A stretch of DNA of 6,362 nt from Chloroflexota bacterium (GCA_002711965.1 PASM01000014.1:1-6362), one strand, 5' to 3'; counted from the stretch's first letter, positions 1 to 6,146 are shown. Program-made: numbers and translations. The notes: generated by a model not told the origin, from the letters alone.

Positions 1-1
1 A

Positions 2-133
2 CGGTTAGATAGTGCAGTAGAAGCAGGTAAGTTAACTCAAGAAGAAGCAGATGAAAAACTTCAAGCAATACTTTCAGGAGAGATGAAGAAAAGAAAAACT
101 TCAAAAAGTAATCAAACTCAAATTAGATTATAA
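2..133 (+). CDS. C-terminal end of an unidentified protein (5' end outside window)
   Basis: The frame starting at base 2 is open from the window edge to a TAA at 131-133, giving 43 residues; the frame starting at base 1 stops at once. The peptide begins RLDSAVEAGKLTQEEADEKL and ends in a basic, Lys/Arg/Ser-rich tail. The first part reads as a short amphipathic helix-turn-helix of the 'AGKLTxEEA' kind, which occurs at the ends of many unrelated bacterial proteins, so it does not identify the family. The codon use (AT-rich, A/T third positions) matches the neighbouring genes. Function unknown; that it is coding is likely but rests on a short segment. Confidence 0.6.
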   Translation, partial: RLDSAVEAGKLTQEEADEKLQAILSGEMKKRKTSKSNQTQIRL

Positions 134-147
134 TTTTCCCCCAAAGA

Positions 148-232
148 TAAGAGGGCATTTCAATAATCAAAAAATAACGTTGTTATTTTCTGAAATTTCT
201 AAAGCAACTAGAATAATTGATTTGCCCTCTTA
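148..232. mobile_element. MITE-like 85-bp inverted-repeat element with 5-bp flanking direct repeat
   Basis: The ends are perfect 10-bp inverted repeats: TAAGAGGGCA at 148-157 and TGCCCTCTTA at 223-232. Pairing continues imperfectly inward (160-165 with 214-220). The bases immediately outside are identical, AAAGA at 143-147 and AAAGA at 233-237, as expected for a target-site duplication. An inner dyad, AAAATAAC-gtt-GTTATTTT, lies at 171-189 and extends with one mismatch to 167-193. There is no ORF inside. Terminal inverted repeats plus a flanking duplication and no coding capacity fit a miniature transposable element. In AT-rich DNA a 5-bp match can occur by chance, so a plain structured intergenic repeat or an operator pair remains possible. 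It is not a convincing intrinsic terminator, because the right arm is followed by A-rich sequence rather than a T run. Confidence 0.5.
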
Positions 233-257
233 AAAGATAATTAATAGAATTAAATTT
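222..257 (+). promoter_or_regulatory. Candidate sigma70-type promoter of the two-component operon, leaderless
   Basis: TTGCCC at 222-227 (4 of 6 matches to the -35 consensus), a 17-bp spacer, and TAGAAT at 245-250 (5 of 6 matches to -10). The hexamer ends exactly 7 bases before the ATG at 258, so transcription would start at or next to the A of the start codon. No Shine-Dalgarno sequence is present, which agrees with a leaderless mRNA. The -35 box lies almost entirely in the right terminal repeat of the 148-232 element. Confidence 0.5.
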
Positions 258-938
258 ATGACAGAAAAAATACTAATTTGCGATGACGACCCTATAATAA
301 CAGAATCTTTATCTGAATATTTATTAGCTATGGATTATCAAGTGTTTACTGTTAATGATGGGGAACAGGCTATCAAACAATTTGAAGAATTTAATCCTGA
401 TTTGGTTTTACTAGACATTATGATGCCTAATCTAAATGGCCTTCAAGTTACAAAAATTATTAGAGAAAAATCACAAGTTCCAATTATTTTTTTAACTGCA
501 AAAGTTTCTGTTGATGAAAAAATTTTGGGATTTGAATTAGGTGCAGATGATTATATAACTAAACCATTTAGCACTAGAGAATTATTACTAAGAATACAAG
601 CTGTTCTAAAAAGAAATAATATTTCTAAAGTTGATAATGATCAGGTTTTAGAAGAAGGCAATCTAAGTATTTTTTCATTGAAAAGAGAAGTTAAGATAAA
701 CGCTATTAGTATTGATCTTACTAAAACAGAATTTGATTTTCTTGAATGCTTTATTATAAATTTTGAAAATGTACTAAGTCGTGATCAATTATTAGAATAT
801 ACCAAATATGATTACCTAGATTCTGATGATAGAGTCGTTGATGTTCATATAAAAAATCTAAGAAAAAAACTAGAAGATAATTATTCTGAGATAAAAATAA
901 TAACTGTTAGAGGAATGGGGTATAGAGCTTCAAAATAA
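258..938 (+). CDS. OmpR/PhoB-family response regulator transcription factor
   Basis: A 226-residue cytoplasmic response regulator of normal length for the family. The receiver domain (about 4-119) carries the acidic pair D9/D10, the phosphoacceptor D53 in LLDIMMPNLNG, the switch T80, and K102 in the TKPF motif, so it should be phosphorylatable. The C-terminal winged helix (about 131-226) has the recognition-helix segment RVVDVHIKNLRKKLED (192-207) and the wing motif VRGMGYRA (218-225), typical of OmpR/PhoB DNA binding. It is separated by 2 bases from the histidine kinase gene downstream, which is its expected partner. The kinase core most resembles BaeS, so a BaeR-like envelope or stress role is plausible, but the stimulus and targets cannot be read from the sequence. 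The ATG at 258 fits both the domain start (M-T-E-K-I-L-I) and the -10 spacing. Confidence 0.96.
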   Translation: MTEKILICDDDPIITESLSEYLLAMDYQVFTVNDGEQAIKQFEEFNPDLVLLDIMMPNLNGLQVTKIIREKSQVPIIFLTAKVSVDEKILGFELGADDYITKPFSTRELLLRIQAVLKRNNISKVDNDQVLEEGNLSIFSLKREVKINAISIDLTKTEFDFLECFIINFENVLSRDQLLEYTKYDYLDSDDRVVDVHIKNLRKKLEDNYSEIKIITVRGMGYRASK

Positions 939-940
939 AA

Positions 941-2464
941 ATGTTCAAATTTAAATTACAAACTCAAATTACAATTTCTTTTTTACTAATTATTTCTTTA
1001 AGCTTTATATTTAGTTATGTTGCAACTGACACTATTTGGCAAAGAAATATTCAAGAAAGGAATGAAGAATATAGGTCAAAAGTATCAAAGTCTATTTCTG
1101 ATTCTTTAGCAACTTACTATCAATCTTGGGGATCATTTGAGCAAGGGTTTGAAAATGTTTTAGTTAGAGAAATGACCAATTTAGATTTAGACCCTAATGA
1201 AGATTCAATTGGAGTTGTAGATGAAAACTATGAATGGATTATTGCTAGTCCAAATGCAATTAAAATAAATTCAATGAATCTTCAGCAAATGATTTCTGAT
1301 GAAAAATATATTATTTCTTCAATTGATGTTAATTTTTCTAACAAAGCTTTTGATAGTCCAACTGATTTTGCTAGGCAAATTAGAAGAGTGCAAGAAAGTT
1401 ACAGGTTAGGACTTTTATCAAGAGAGGATGTAGAAAAAAGCATTTCACTTCTTAGGCAATATAATAATAATTTTGCAATTCAAGTTGCTGATTCAGATCT
1501 ATCTAACAATATAAAAACAGTTGGGTATTTAGTTTTTGTGAATAAAGAAATCAATCTAATTGAGGCTTACGAAAATCTTATAATAATATCTTTTTTTGGA
1601 ATATTTTTGCTTAGTGTTGTAGTTGCATATTTTATATCTCTTCAAATAGCTTCACCTGTAAAAAAACTAACATTTGCAACTAATAAAGTATCAAAAGGTG
1701 TTTTTGAGCCAATTCAAGATATTAATTCTGGGTATGAACTTTCTGATTTGACTAATTCTTTCAACCTGATGGTAAATAAAATGAAACAAATTCAAACCCA
1801 AAGAGAACAATTATTTTCTGATATATCTCATGAACTAAGAAATCCACTAACAGTCCTAAGGGTGAATATTGAAGGCATTTTAGAAAAAAAAATTCAACTT
1901 AACGACAAAAAATTACACCAAATAAATGATCAAATAATTTTACTGTCAAAACTTATAGATGATCTTAGTTTAATCGCAAATGCTGAATCTGGAGAATTGA
2001 AATTGAATCTTGAACTTCTGGATATTAATAATGTATTGCAAGAGACCTTCAATGTTTTTGAAGATTCTGCTAAAGAATTAAATATCAAATTTGAAAAAAT
2101 ATTCCAAAATCCAATAAAAGTTACGGCAGACCCTTTTAGAATAAGGCAAGTTTTTTCAAATATTTTTTCGAATGCTTTGAAGTACTTAAAACCTGACAAT
2201 AAATTAGAAATAAATTTCGATGAAGATGATAATAACTTTTATATTAAATTTTTAGATAATGGTCCAGGTATTCCTAAAGAAAAATTAGAATTCATTTTTG
2301 ATAGATTTTATAAAGTTGACGAAAATAGGGATAGAAATCTATCTGGTTCAGGCTTAGGTCTAGCCATAACTAAGCAACTTTGTTTAGCTCATAATTGGGA
2401 CATATTAGTAAAAAGCAAAATTTCTGAAGGTACAGAATTTATTATCATTATTCCAAAAGACTAA
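941..2464 (+). CDS. Membrane sensor histidine kinase, BaeS-like
   Basis: A 507-residue sensor kinase. Transmembrane helix 1 is at about 8-28 and helix 2 at about 212-235. The roughly 180-residue segment between them is extracytoplasmic, acidic, and not a sensor domain I recognise. A HAMP linker follows (about 232-285), then HisKA with the H box SDISHELRNPLT (phosphoacceptor H297, and N301 at the position linked to phosphatase activity in HExxT/N kinases). The ATPase domain shows the N box (RQVFSNIFSNALKY, N407 and N411), G1 (DNGPGI, 439-444), the F box (FDRFYKVD), and G2 (GSGLGL, 469-474). All catalytic boxes are intact, so it should be active. It starts 2 bases after the response regulator stop, without a visible Shine-Dalgarno, so translation is probably coupled. 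The H-box surroundings (HELRxPLTVLR) are BaeS-like; the signal sensed is unknown. Confidence 0.96.
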   Translation: MFKFKLQTQITISFLLIISLSFIFSYVATDTIWQRNIQERNEEYRSKVSKSISDSLATYYQSWGSFEQGFENVLVREMTNLDLDPNEDSIGVVDENYEWIIASPNAIKINSMNLQQMISDEKYIISSIDVNFSNKAFDSPTDFARQIRRVQESYRLGLLSREDVEKSISLLRQYNNNFAIQVADSDLSNNIKTVGYLVFVNKEINLIEAYENLIIISFFGIFLLSVVVAYFISLQIASPVKKLTFATNKVSKGVFEPIQDINSGYELSDLTNSFNLMVNKMKQIQTQREQLFSDISHELRNPLTVLRVNIEGILEKKIQLNDKKLHQINDQIILLSKLIDDLSLIANAESGELKLNLELLDINNVLQETFNVFEDSAKELNIKFEKIFQNPIKVTADPFRIRQVFSNIFSNALKYLKPDNKLEINFDEDDNNFYIKFLDNGPGIPKEKLEFIFDRFYKVDENRDRNLSGSGLGLAITKQLCLAHNWDILVKSKISEGTEFIIIIPKD

Positions 2465-2498
2465 GATCTTATATATATAACAAAACCTTTTATACGGA

Positions 2499-2534
2499 TT
2501 GATTTTATAAACAATTATTTATATTTTTATTTTT
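2499..2534 (+). promoter_or_regulatory. Candidate promoter of the exonuclease-like/DCC gene pair
   Basis: TTGATT at 2499-2504 (4 of 6 matches to -35), a 17-bp spacer, and TATTTT at 2522-2527 (4 of 6), ending 7 bases before the ATG at 2535. A better hexamer, TATATT at 2520-2525 (5 of 6), overlaps it with a 15-bp spacer. Either would give a leader of 0-2 bases. The 70-bp gap after the kinase gene shows no clear terminator and is very AT-rich, so chance matches are a real concern. Confidence 0.35.
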
Positions 2535-3281
2535 ATGGACTATGAAAAATATGTTATTTTGGATCTTGAAACTACTGGATTAGATCCCGTAACCGACAAA
2601 ATAATAAAACTTACAACAATATCATTTAAAGATGAAACATTTTCTGAATCAGAAACAAAGAGTAGATACTTTAATCCAAAAATCAAAATATCTGATGAAT
2701 CTACTAAAATTCATGGAATAACTAACTCAGAACTAGAAGCTTATGAAGAGTTTAAGTTTTACGCAAAATCTATTTCAAAATATTTTGAAAATTCTCATAT
2801 TATAGGTTTTGGTATTTTTGATTTTCATATTCCAGTTCTAATGAGTGAATTCATTAGGTCAGGAATTAAGTTTGATATTACAAAAATAAATATAATTGAT
2901 CTGAAAGTATTATATGAAAAACTTAGACCTAGAAATTTACAAAATGCTTTGAGGGAATTTTGTTCAACTGATATAGATGTTTTTGATAGGAAAACTGATG
3001 AAAAATCTGAAGCAATCTTAGAGCTTTTTTTATCTCAACAAACAGAAATTTCAGAAAAGAAAATTAACCTTGAGTCTATTTTAAGTTTTTCAAATAATTC
3101 TATTGATAAAGATGGATTTATTGGTTCTTCTGATTCTAATGAAATTTTTTTTACTAAAGGAAAGTATCAAAACAAAAGCATTAAATCAGTAATTAAAGAT
3201 AACCCCGATTATATTAAGTGGTTGTTAGAAAATGAAAATATTTCACCAATTACAAAAATGATAATTAACAATGAAAAATGA
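2535..3281 (+). CDS. DnaQ/ExoX-like 3'-5' exonuclease-fold protein with altered active site
   Basis: 248 residues in two parts. Residues 5-165 follow the DEDD exonuclease (RNase T/DnaQ) pattern: the Exo I motif VILDLETTGLDP with D10 and E12, then KIHGITNSEL (H60 region), an Exo II region IGFGIFDFHIPVLMSEF, and an Exo III region ending in D155. Residues about 205-245 (FTKGKYQNKSI...DNPDYIKWLL) match the small ExoX-like C-terminal domain, usually 'F-GK-KGK...P-Y--W', seen in similar exonucleases. Against my recollection of such homologues ('GFN--RFDIPLL' in Exo II), the ungapped alignment puts G93 in place of Asn and H98 in place of the catalytic Asp. F150 occupies the usual His position five residues before D155. 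Two of four metal-binding acids are clear (D10, E12), D155 is plausible, and D96 lies only two residues from the expected place. It may be inactive or use a shifted geometry. The gene is intact and overlaps the next one by 11 bases. Confidence 0.85.
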   Translation: MDYEKYVILDLETTGLDPVTDKIIKLTTISFKDETFSESETKSRYFNPKIKISDESTKIHGITNSELEAYEEFKFYAKSISKYFENSHIIGFGIFDFHIPVLMSEFIRSGIKFDITKINIIDLKVLYEKLRPRNLQNALREFCSTDIDVFDRKTDEKSEAILELFLSQQTEISEKKINLESILSFSNNSIDKDGFIGSSDSNEIFFTKGKYQNKSIKSVIKDNPDYIKWLLENENISPITKMIINNEK

Positions 3282-3636
3282 AAAAATAGTTTTTTACGAT
3301 CATAACTGCGGTATATGTACTTGTTTTTCACATTGGGTACAAAAAAGAACTAATTATTGGAATTTTTTCCCAAATGATATAGATACAGTAAGATCAAAAA
3401 AAATAAATATAAATGAAGAAACCTTAAGTTCTAAAATAGTATGTATTGATGAGTCAAATTTTTATGGAGCAATTGCTATTTTGAAGATTTACTCTAAGTG
3501 TGGAGGACTATATGGATTTTTAGGTAAATTTCTTATTTTGCTTAAACCTTTATACTTCTTGTACTCATTAGGCTATTTTTTATTTTCAAAAAATCGATCT
3601 AAGTTCTCGTTTTTAATAAAGTATATAGACTGTTAG
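3271..3636 (+). CDS. DCC-family (DUF393) thiol-disulfide oxidoreductase-like protein
   Basis: 121 residues, the usual length for the DUF393/DCC family. The defining N-terminal motif is present as FYDHNCGICTCF, with D10, C13 and C16 as the D-C-C residues; the common Gly after YD is replaced by His11, and an extra Cys18 follows. The middle GAIAILKIYSKCGG matches the family's 'GA-A----' segment. The C-terminal part is hydrophobic (about 81-104, KPLYFLYSLGYFLFSKNRSKF), corresponding to the family's 'P---Y----RNR' end, and may associate with the membrane. Members are presumed thiol-redox proteins from the CxxC motif, but their substrates are largely unknown. The ATG sits 11 bases before the end of the exonuclease-like gene, implying coupled translation. 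The stop overlaps the stop of the converging transporter gene by 4 bases (3633-3636). Confidence 0.88.
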   Translation: MKNEKIVFYDHNCGICTCFSHWVQKRTNYWNFFPNDIDTVRSKKININEETLSSKIVCIDESNFYGAIAILKIYSKCGGLYGFLGKFLILLKPLYFLYSLGYFLFSKNRSKFSFLIKYIDC

Positions 3637-4928
3637 ATATTTCTTATGTCAGAATTTTTTAAGTAAATAAAAAAGTTTACAAGAATTAAGAAAGCCGCAG
3701 ATATCATCACGGCAATACTTGACGATAATAGCTGTGCTAAAAATCCTAAAAAGAGAGCCCCTGCTGACATTAAGCTAAAGGTTATAGTATGAATTCCCAT
3801 GACCCTACCTCTAAGATTTTCAGGTACATTGAGTTGTAATAGAGACATTGACCCAACCATAAAAATAGAATTTAAAAGACCAGTAATAATTATCAATATT
3901 GATGAAATTATTAAATTATAAGAAATCCAGGGGTTCTGATAAATATTTTCCTCAAAAATGAAATTATTTGATAATCCGAATAAAAAAAGGAATATAACAC
4001 TTAGTACATTAGAAGCTAGAACTAATTTTCCAAGCTTAATTTTCTGCCTTAATCTAGCTGTTACCGCAGTCCCTGTTAATGCTCCAATTCCTCCTGCGCT
4101 TGCTAATAGTCCTAACATTTGTGCTGATAAATCTCCGTGAATTGTATCCTTGTATATGTTAGAAAATGAAGGGAGTAGTTGCAAGTAAGACATCCCAAGC
4201 CCGCTCGTAATGTATGTAGATAGTATTAATACTTTGAATAATTTATTTTTTGCTATGAAATTGATACCTTCTAATGTATCTTTTATCACAGATTTTTTCT
4301 CAACTTTTATTTTTTCAATTTTATTAGGTTTTATAAATATCATTACTAAGCCCATAACAAAAAAACCTGTAGCGCTAATAAAAAAAACAGAGTGAGTTCC
4401 AAGGTAAGCTATAATGAATCCACCTGAAGCTGGGGCAAGAATTCTTAATCCTTGCCATAACATTGCATTAAGCGCTACTGCACTCATCATCTGTGATTTT
4501 TTATCAATAAATTGAGGGAATATAGATGATCTTACTGGCCAATCAAAACCACTAATTAATCCCATTATTGTAGAAAAGATAACAACTAATAACACAGTTT
4601 CATAATTTAATGCATCAATTATTGCTAGCAATAATAATGAAATAGTCATTGCAAAAGAAGTTATAATCATAAGTATTCTTTTATCTATTCTGTCTGCTAC
4701 TACTCCACCCAAAAAATTAATTAAAATCGTACCAATTCCAAATACAGCTGCCGCTAATCCAAGTAGCAATTCTGATCCACTGAGGTCAAAAACTAATTTA
4801 CCTGCAGTCAAAGTTAATAGTTGAGTAGCTCCAACAGATGCTATTGATGCAGTCCAAAATAGTCTATATTTTTTTGCTTTTAATGCTGTAAGCGTTCCAG
4901 AATCTTTATTAGTTATTTTATTTTCCAA
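3633..4928 (-). CDS. MFS transporter, EntS/MFS_3-like exporter
   Basis: 431 residues, very hydrophobic, with about 12 predicted membrane helices arranged in two halves around a basic cytoplasmic loop (about 200-220, PNKIEKIKVEKKS). The MFS motif A between helices 2 and 3 is GGVVADRIDKR (74-84), with D79 and R80. The repeat-half counterpart region includes VPENLRGRVMG (368-378), characteristic of the MFS_3 group related to the enterobactin exporter EntS and to macrolide-type exporters. A proton-coupled export role is likely; the substrate is unknown, and neither siderophore nor drug genes are nearby. The only start compatible with the N-terminus is TTG at 4928-4926, because no ATG or GTG lies in frame before residue 87 and an upstream stop closes the frame. 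This start lies 16 bases inside the phosphatase gene end, just after a G-rich GGTGGGGA, so translation is probably coupled to it. Confidence 0.92.
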   Translation of the reverse strand: MENKITNKDSGTLTALKAKKYRLFWTASIASVGATQLLTLTAGKLVFDLSGSELLLGLAAAVFGIGTILINFLGGVVADRIDKRILMIITSFAMTISLLLLAIIDALNYETVLLVVIFSTIMGLISGFDWPVRSSIFPQFIDKKSQMMSAVALNAMLWQGLRILAPASGGFIIAYLGTHSVFFISATGFFVMGLVMIFIKPNKIEKIKVEKKSVIKDTLEGINFIAKNKLFKVLILSTYITSGLGMSYLQLLPSFSNIYKDTIHGDLSAQMLGLLASAGGIGALTGTAVTARLRQKIKLGKLVLASNVLSVIFLFLFGLSNNFIFEENIYQNPWISYNLIISSILIIITGLLNSIFMVGSMSLLQLNVPENLRGRVMGIHTITFSLMSAGALFLGFLAQLLSSSIAVMISAAFLILVNFFIYLKNSDIRNI

Positions 4929-5701
4929 TCCCCACCAAATATCTTGGTAGTTTGCTCAACTAAAGATTTAGATCCAAAAATAATATTTGTTTTACCTTTT
5001 TTACTGAGACTTTCTGCATATCCTGCATTTGATTCTGAAGAAAGTGATTCAATTGCTATTGTTTCCCAAGGATTAAGGTCAACTTCTATGAATAGATCAA
5101 TTGAACCATCAAATACTAAACTATATCCAAAACAATCTGAGAACCCTCTAGAATCCCAAACTTTTTTATCTAAGGTATGCAACTGATCTATCATATCTTC
5201 TTTAATAAATCTTTGAGCAGATCCATAAGAAATCATAGCTTTTGAAAAATCGTCACATTTAGATGCTTCAACCATATTCCCATTTTTAAAGCATCCATGG
5301 CCACTTATTGAAATAAACCTTTCTTCAAATTTAGGCAATTCGATACAACCCATTATAGGTTTTTGATTTTGAGTAAGTCCTATTATAGTTCCAAATAAAG
5401 GAATTCCTTTAGAAAAAGAAGTTGTTCCATCTATAGGGTCTACAAACCAACAAAACTCCTTATTGTTTTGTCTTCCTAAAACCTCTTCTGTAACTATATC
5501 TGCTTCAGTATTTTTTAATATATTAAATATTTCTTTTTCTACTTTTAGATCATATTCAGTAAGCAATGATCCATCAGTTTTTAGGCTACTTGAAGAGGAA
5601 TCAATTTTTTTAGTTATTTCTCTAGATATATCTAATGCTTCAATTGCGTATGTTAAAAAAGAATCAAATGGTTTTTCTAATTTTAAAATAATATCTTTCA
5701 T
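4913..5701 (-). CDS. Inositol monophosphatase/histidinol-phosphatase (HisN-type) family phosphatase
   Basis: 262 residues, full length for the Mg2+-dependent IMPase superfamily. The metal-site elements are seen in order: TEEVLG (E72/E73), the signature WFVDPIDGTTSF with D88, I90, D91, G92 and T93 (86-96), and the C-terminal PWETIA segment (211-216). The last is normally WDxAA/P with an Asp that binds metal; here it is Glu213, and the following usual 'EAGG' reads SNAGY. Substrate could be histidinol phosphate, myo-inositol phosphate, a 3'-phosphonucleotide or another sugar phosphate; the sequence does not settle which, though the family in free-living bacteria often serves as HisN. The ATG at 5701 follows a weak -10-like TATAAA on the minus strand (plus bases 5713-5718), which would give a very short leader. 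It lies 46 bases after the tRNA and overlaps the exporter gene by 16 bases, so an operon is likely. Confidence 0.92.
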   Translation of the reverse strand: MKDIILKLEKPFDSFLTYAIEALDISREITKKIDSSSSSLKTDGSLLTEYDLKVEKEIFNILKNTEADIVTEEVLGRQNNKEFCWFVDPIDGTTSFSKGIPLFGTIIGLTQNQKPIMGCIELPKFEERFISISGHGCFKNGNMVEASKCDDFSKAMISYGSAQRFIKEDMIDQLHTLDKKVWDSRGFSDCFGYSLVFDGSIDLFIEVDLNPWETIAIESLSSESNAGYAESLSKKGKTNIIFGSKSLVEQTTKIFGGDWKIK

Positions 5702-5747
5702 GGAGATTTTTCTTTATACATGTAAATGTTATCAAAAATTAGATTTT

Positions 5748-5823
5748 TGGAGCGGAAGACGAGATTCGAACTCGCGACCTTCTCGTTGGCAACGAGATGC
5801 TCTAGCCACTGAGCTACTTCCGC
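5748..5823 (-). tRNA. tRNA-Gly (anticodon GCC), CCA encoded
   Basis: On the minus strand a 76-base cloverleaf folds completely. The acceptor stem is GCGGAAG/CTTCCGC (5823-5817 with 5758-5752). The D stem is GCTC/GAGC, the anticodon stem TCTCG/CGAGA around the loop TTGCCAA, and the T stem GCGAG/CTCGT around TTCGAAT, with one G-U pair. The anticodon GCC reads glycine codons GGC/GGU. The discriminator base is U73 (plus base 5751), usual for bacterial tRNA-Gly, followed directly by an encoded CCA (5750-5748). It points the same way as the phosphatase gene. After the CCA there is only a weak AT-only hairpin (AAAAAT-TAG-ATTTTT on the plus strand, 5734-5748), so some read-through into the phosphatase gene is possible. 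Confidence 0.97.
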
Positions 5824-5840
5824 ATATTCTATTAGAATAT
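5824..5840. repeat. Perfect 17-bp dyad abutting the 5' end of tRNA-Gly
   Basis: ATATTCT at 5824-5830, a 3-base centre ATT, and AGAATAT at 5834-5840 form a perfect 7-bp inverted repeat directly against the first base of the tRNA. It occupies the place where the tRNA promoter or the 5' leader should be. It could be a small hairpin in the tRNA precursor or a protein site, but in such AT-rich DNA chance is also possible. I could not identify a convincing -35/-10 pair for the tRNA in the AT-rich sequence to its right (5841-5880). Confidence 0.4.
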
Positions 5841-5966
5841 CTTAAATTTTAATTTATTTATATTTATATTTTCTTTTTTTTGATATAAAAATAATATCTT
5901 CAAATAAAACAAAAACTAGAAAAATAAATACTTGATAATTGTAATCCAGATTTGATATCTGAAAAA

Positions 5967-6095
5967 ATGAGAGTATTTAAGCTAGAACAAAAAATTCAAT
6001 ATGAATGGACTCAAAAAACTGACCCTGAAGATACTATTAGATGGAATTTAAATTCACTAAAAGATTCTACAAGACTAGATTCACATAATGAGTAA
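5967..6095 (+). CDS. Possible small protein of 42 residues, unknown function
   Basis: An ATG at 5967 opens a frame to TAA at 6093-6095. The product, beginning MRVFKLEQKIQYEWTQKTDP, is soluble and strongly charged, with two Trp and no membrane segment or Cys. This composition is richer in Glu/Asp/Trp/Arg than random AT-rich sequence would give, which argues for real coding. There is no Shine-Dalgarno. A good -35-like TTGATA (5932-5937) and a weak -10-like GATATC (5954-5959) ending 7 bases before the ATG repeat the layout seen at 258 and 6160. No family recognised. The left flank, 5841-5966, is AT-rich with no other gene that I can see. It may be a conserved small gene or a chance frame. Confidence 0.45.
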   Translation: MRVFKLEQKIQYEWTQKTDPEDTIRWNLNSLKDSTRLDSHNE

Positions 6096-6105
6096 AAATA
6101 TTCTA

Positions 6106-6128
6106 ATTATTACTCAATGAGTAATAAT
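6106..6128. promoter_or_regulatory. Perfect 23-bp dyad: candidate operator or small-gene terminator
   Basis: ATTATTACTCA (6106-6116), a single central A at 6117, and TGAGTAATAAT (6118-6128) form an 11-bp perfect inverted repeat. It ends 18 bases before the TATAAT box at 6147, so it covers the place where a -35 box (about 6124-6129) should be; no -35-like sequence is seen there. That position suits a repressor or activator site for the carboxyltransferase-type gene. Alternatively, as RNA it would fold with 9 pairs and a 5-base loop, 10 bases after the small ORF stop, followed by ATATATATATTTTTAT, a poor T tract that could make a weak terminator. The half-site AATGAGTAA also occurs at 6087-6095 over the small ORF stop. 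Confidence 0.45.
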
Positions 6129-6146
6129 ATATATATATTTTTATCT

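Noticed and set aside
148..240. Intrinsic terminator for the upstream partial gene
   Set aside because: The stem is strong but its arms are 65 bases apart and the right arm is followed by AAAAGATAATTA, not a T run; the flanking duplication fits a mobile element better.
1930..2199. 89-codon open frame on the - strand inside the kinase gene
   Set aside because: Lies entirely opposite the conserved HisKA/ATPase coding region and has no family features; a shadow of AT-rich coding sequence.
2461..2534. Terminator after the kinase gene
   Set aside because: Only a short AAGATCTT palindrome and AT repeats are present; no stable stem with T tract, so termination here is not supported.
3958..4395. 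Two + strand open frames of about 60 codons (3958-4140 and 4210-4395)
   Set aside because: Both lie antisense to the exporter's membrane-helix coding sequence and look like its mirror, with no independent signals.
4944..5186. 80-codon + strand open frame
   Set aside because: Antisense to the conserved C-terminal part of the phosphatase; no support as a gene.
5463..5852. Open frame of 129 codons on the + strand spanning the tRNA
   Set aside because: It is antisense to the phosphatase and the tRNA-Gly gene; its 'SGRRDSNSRPSRWQ' stretch is the well-known false peptide from reading a tRNA gene on the wrong strand.
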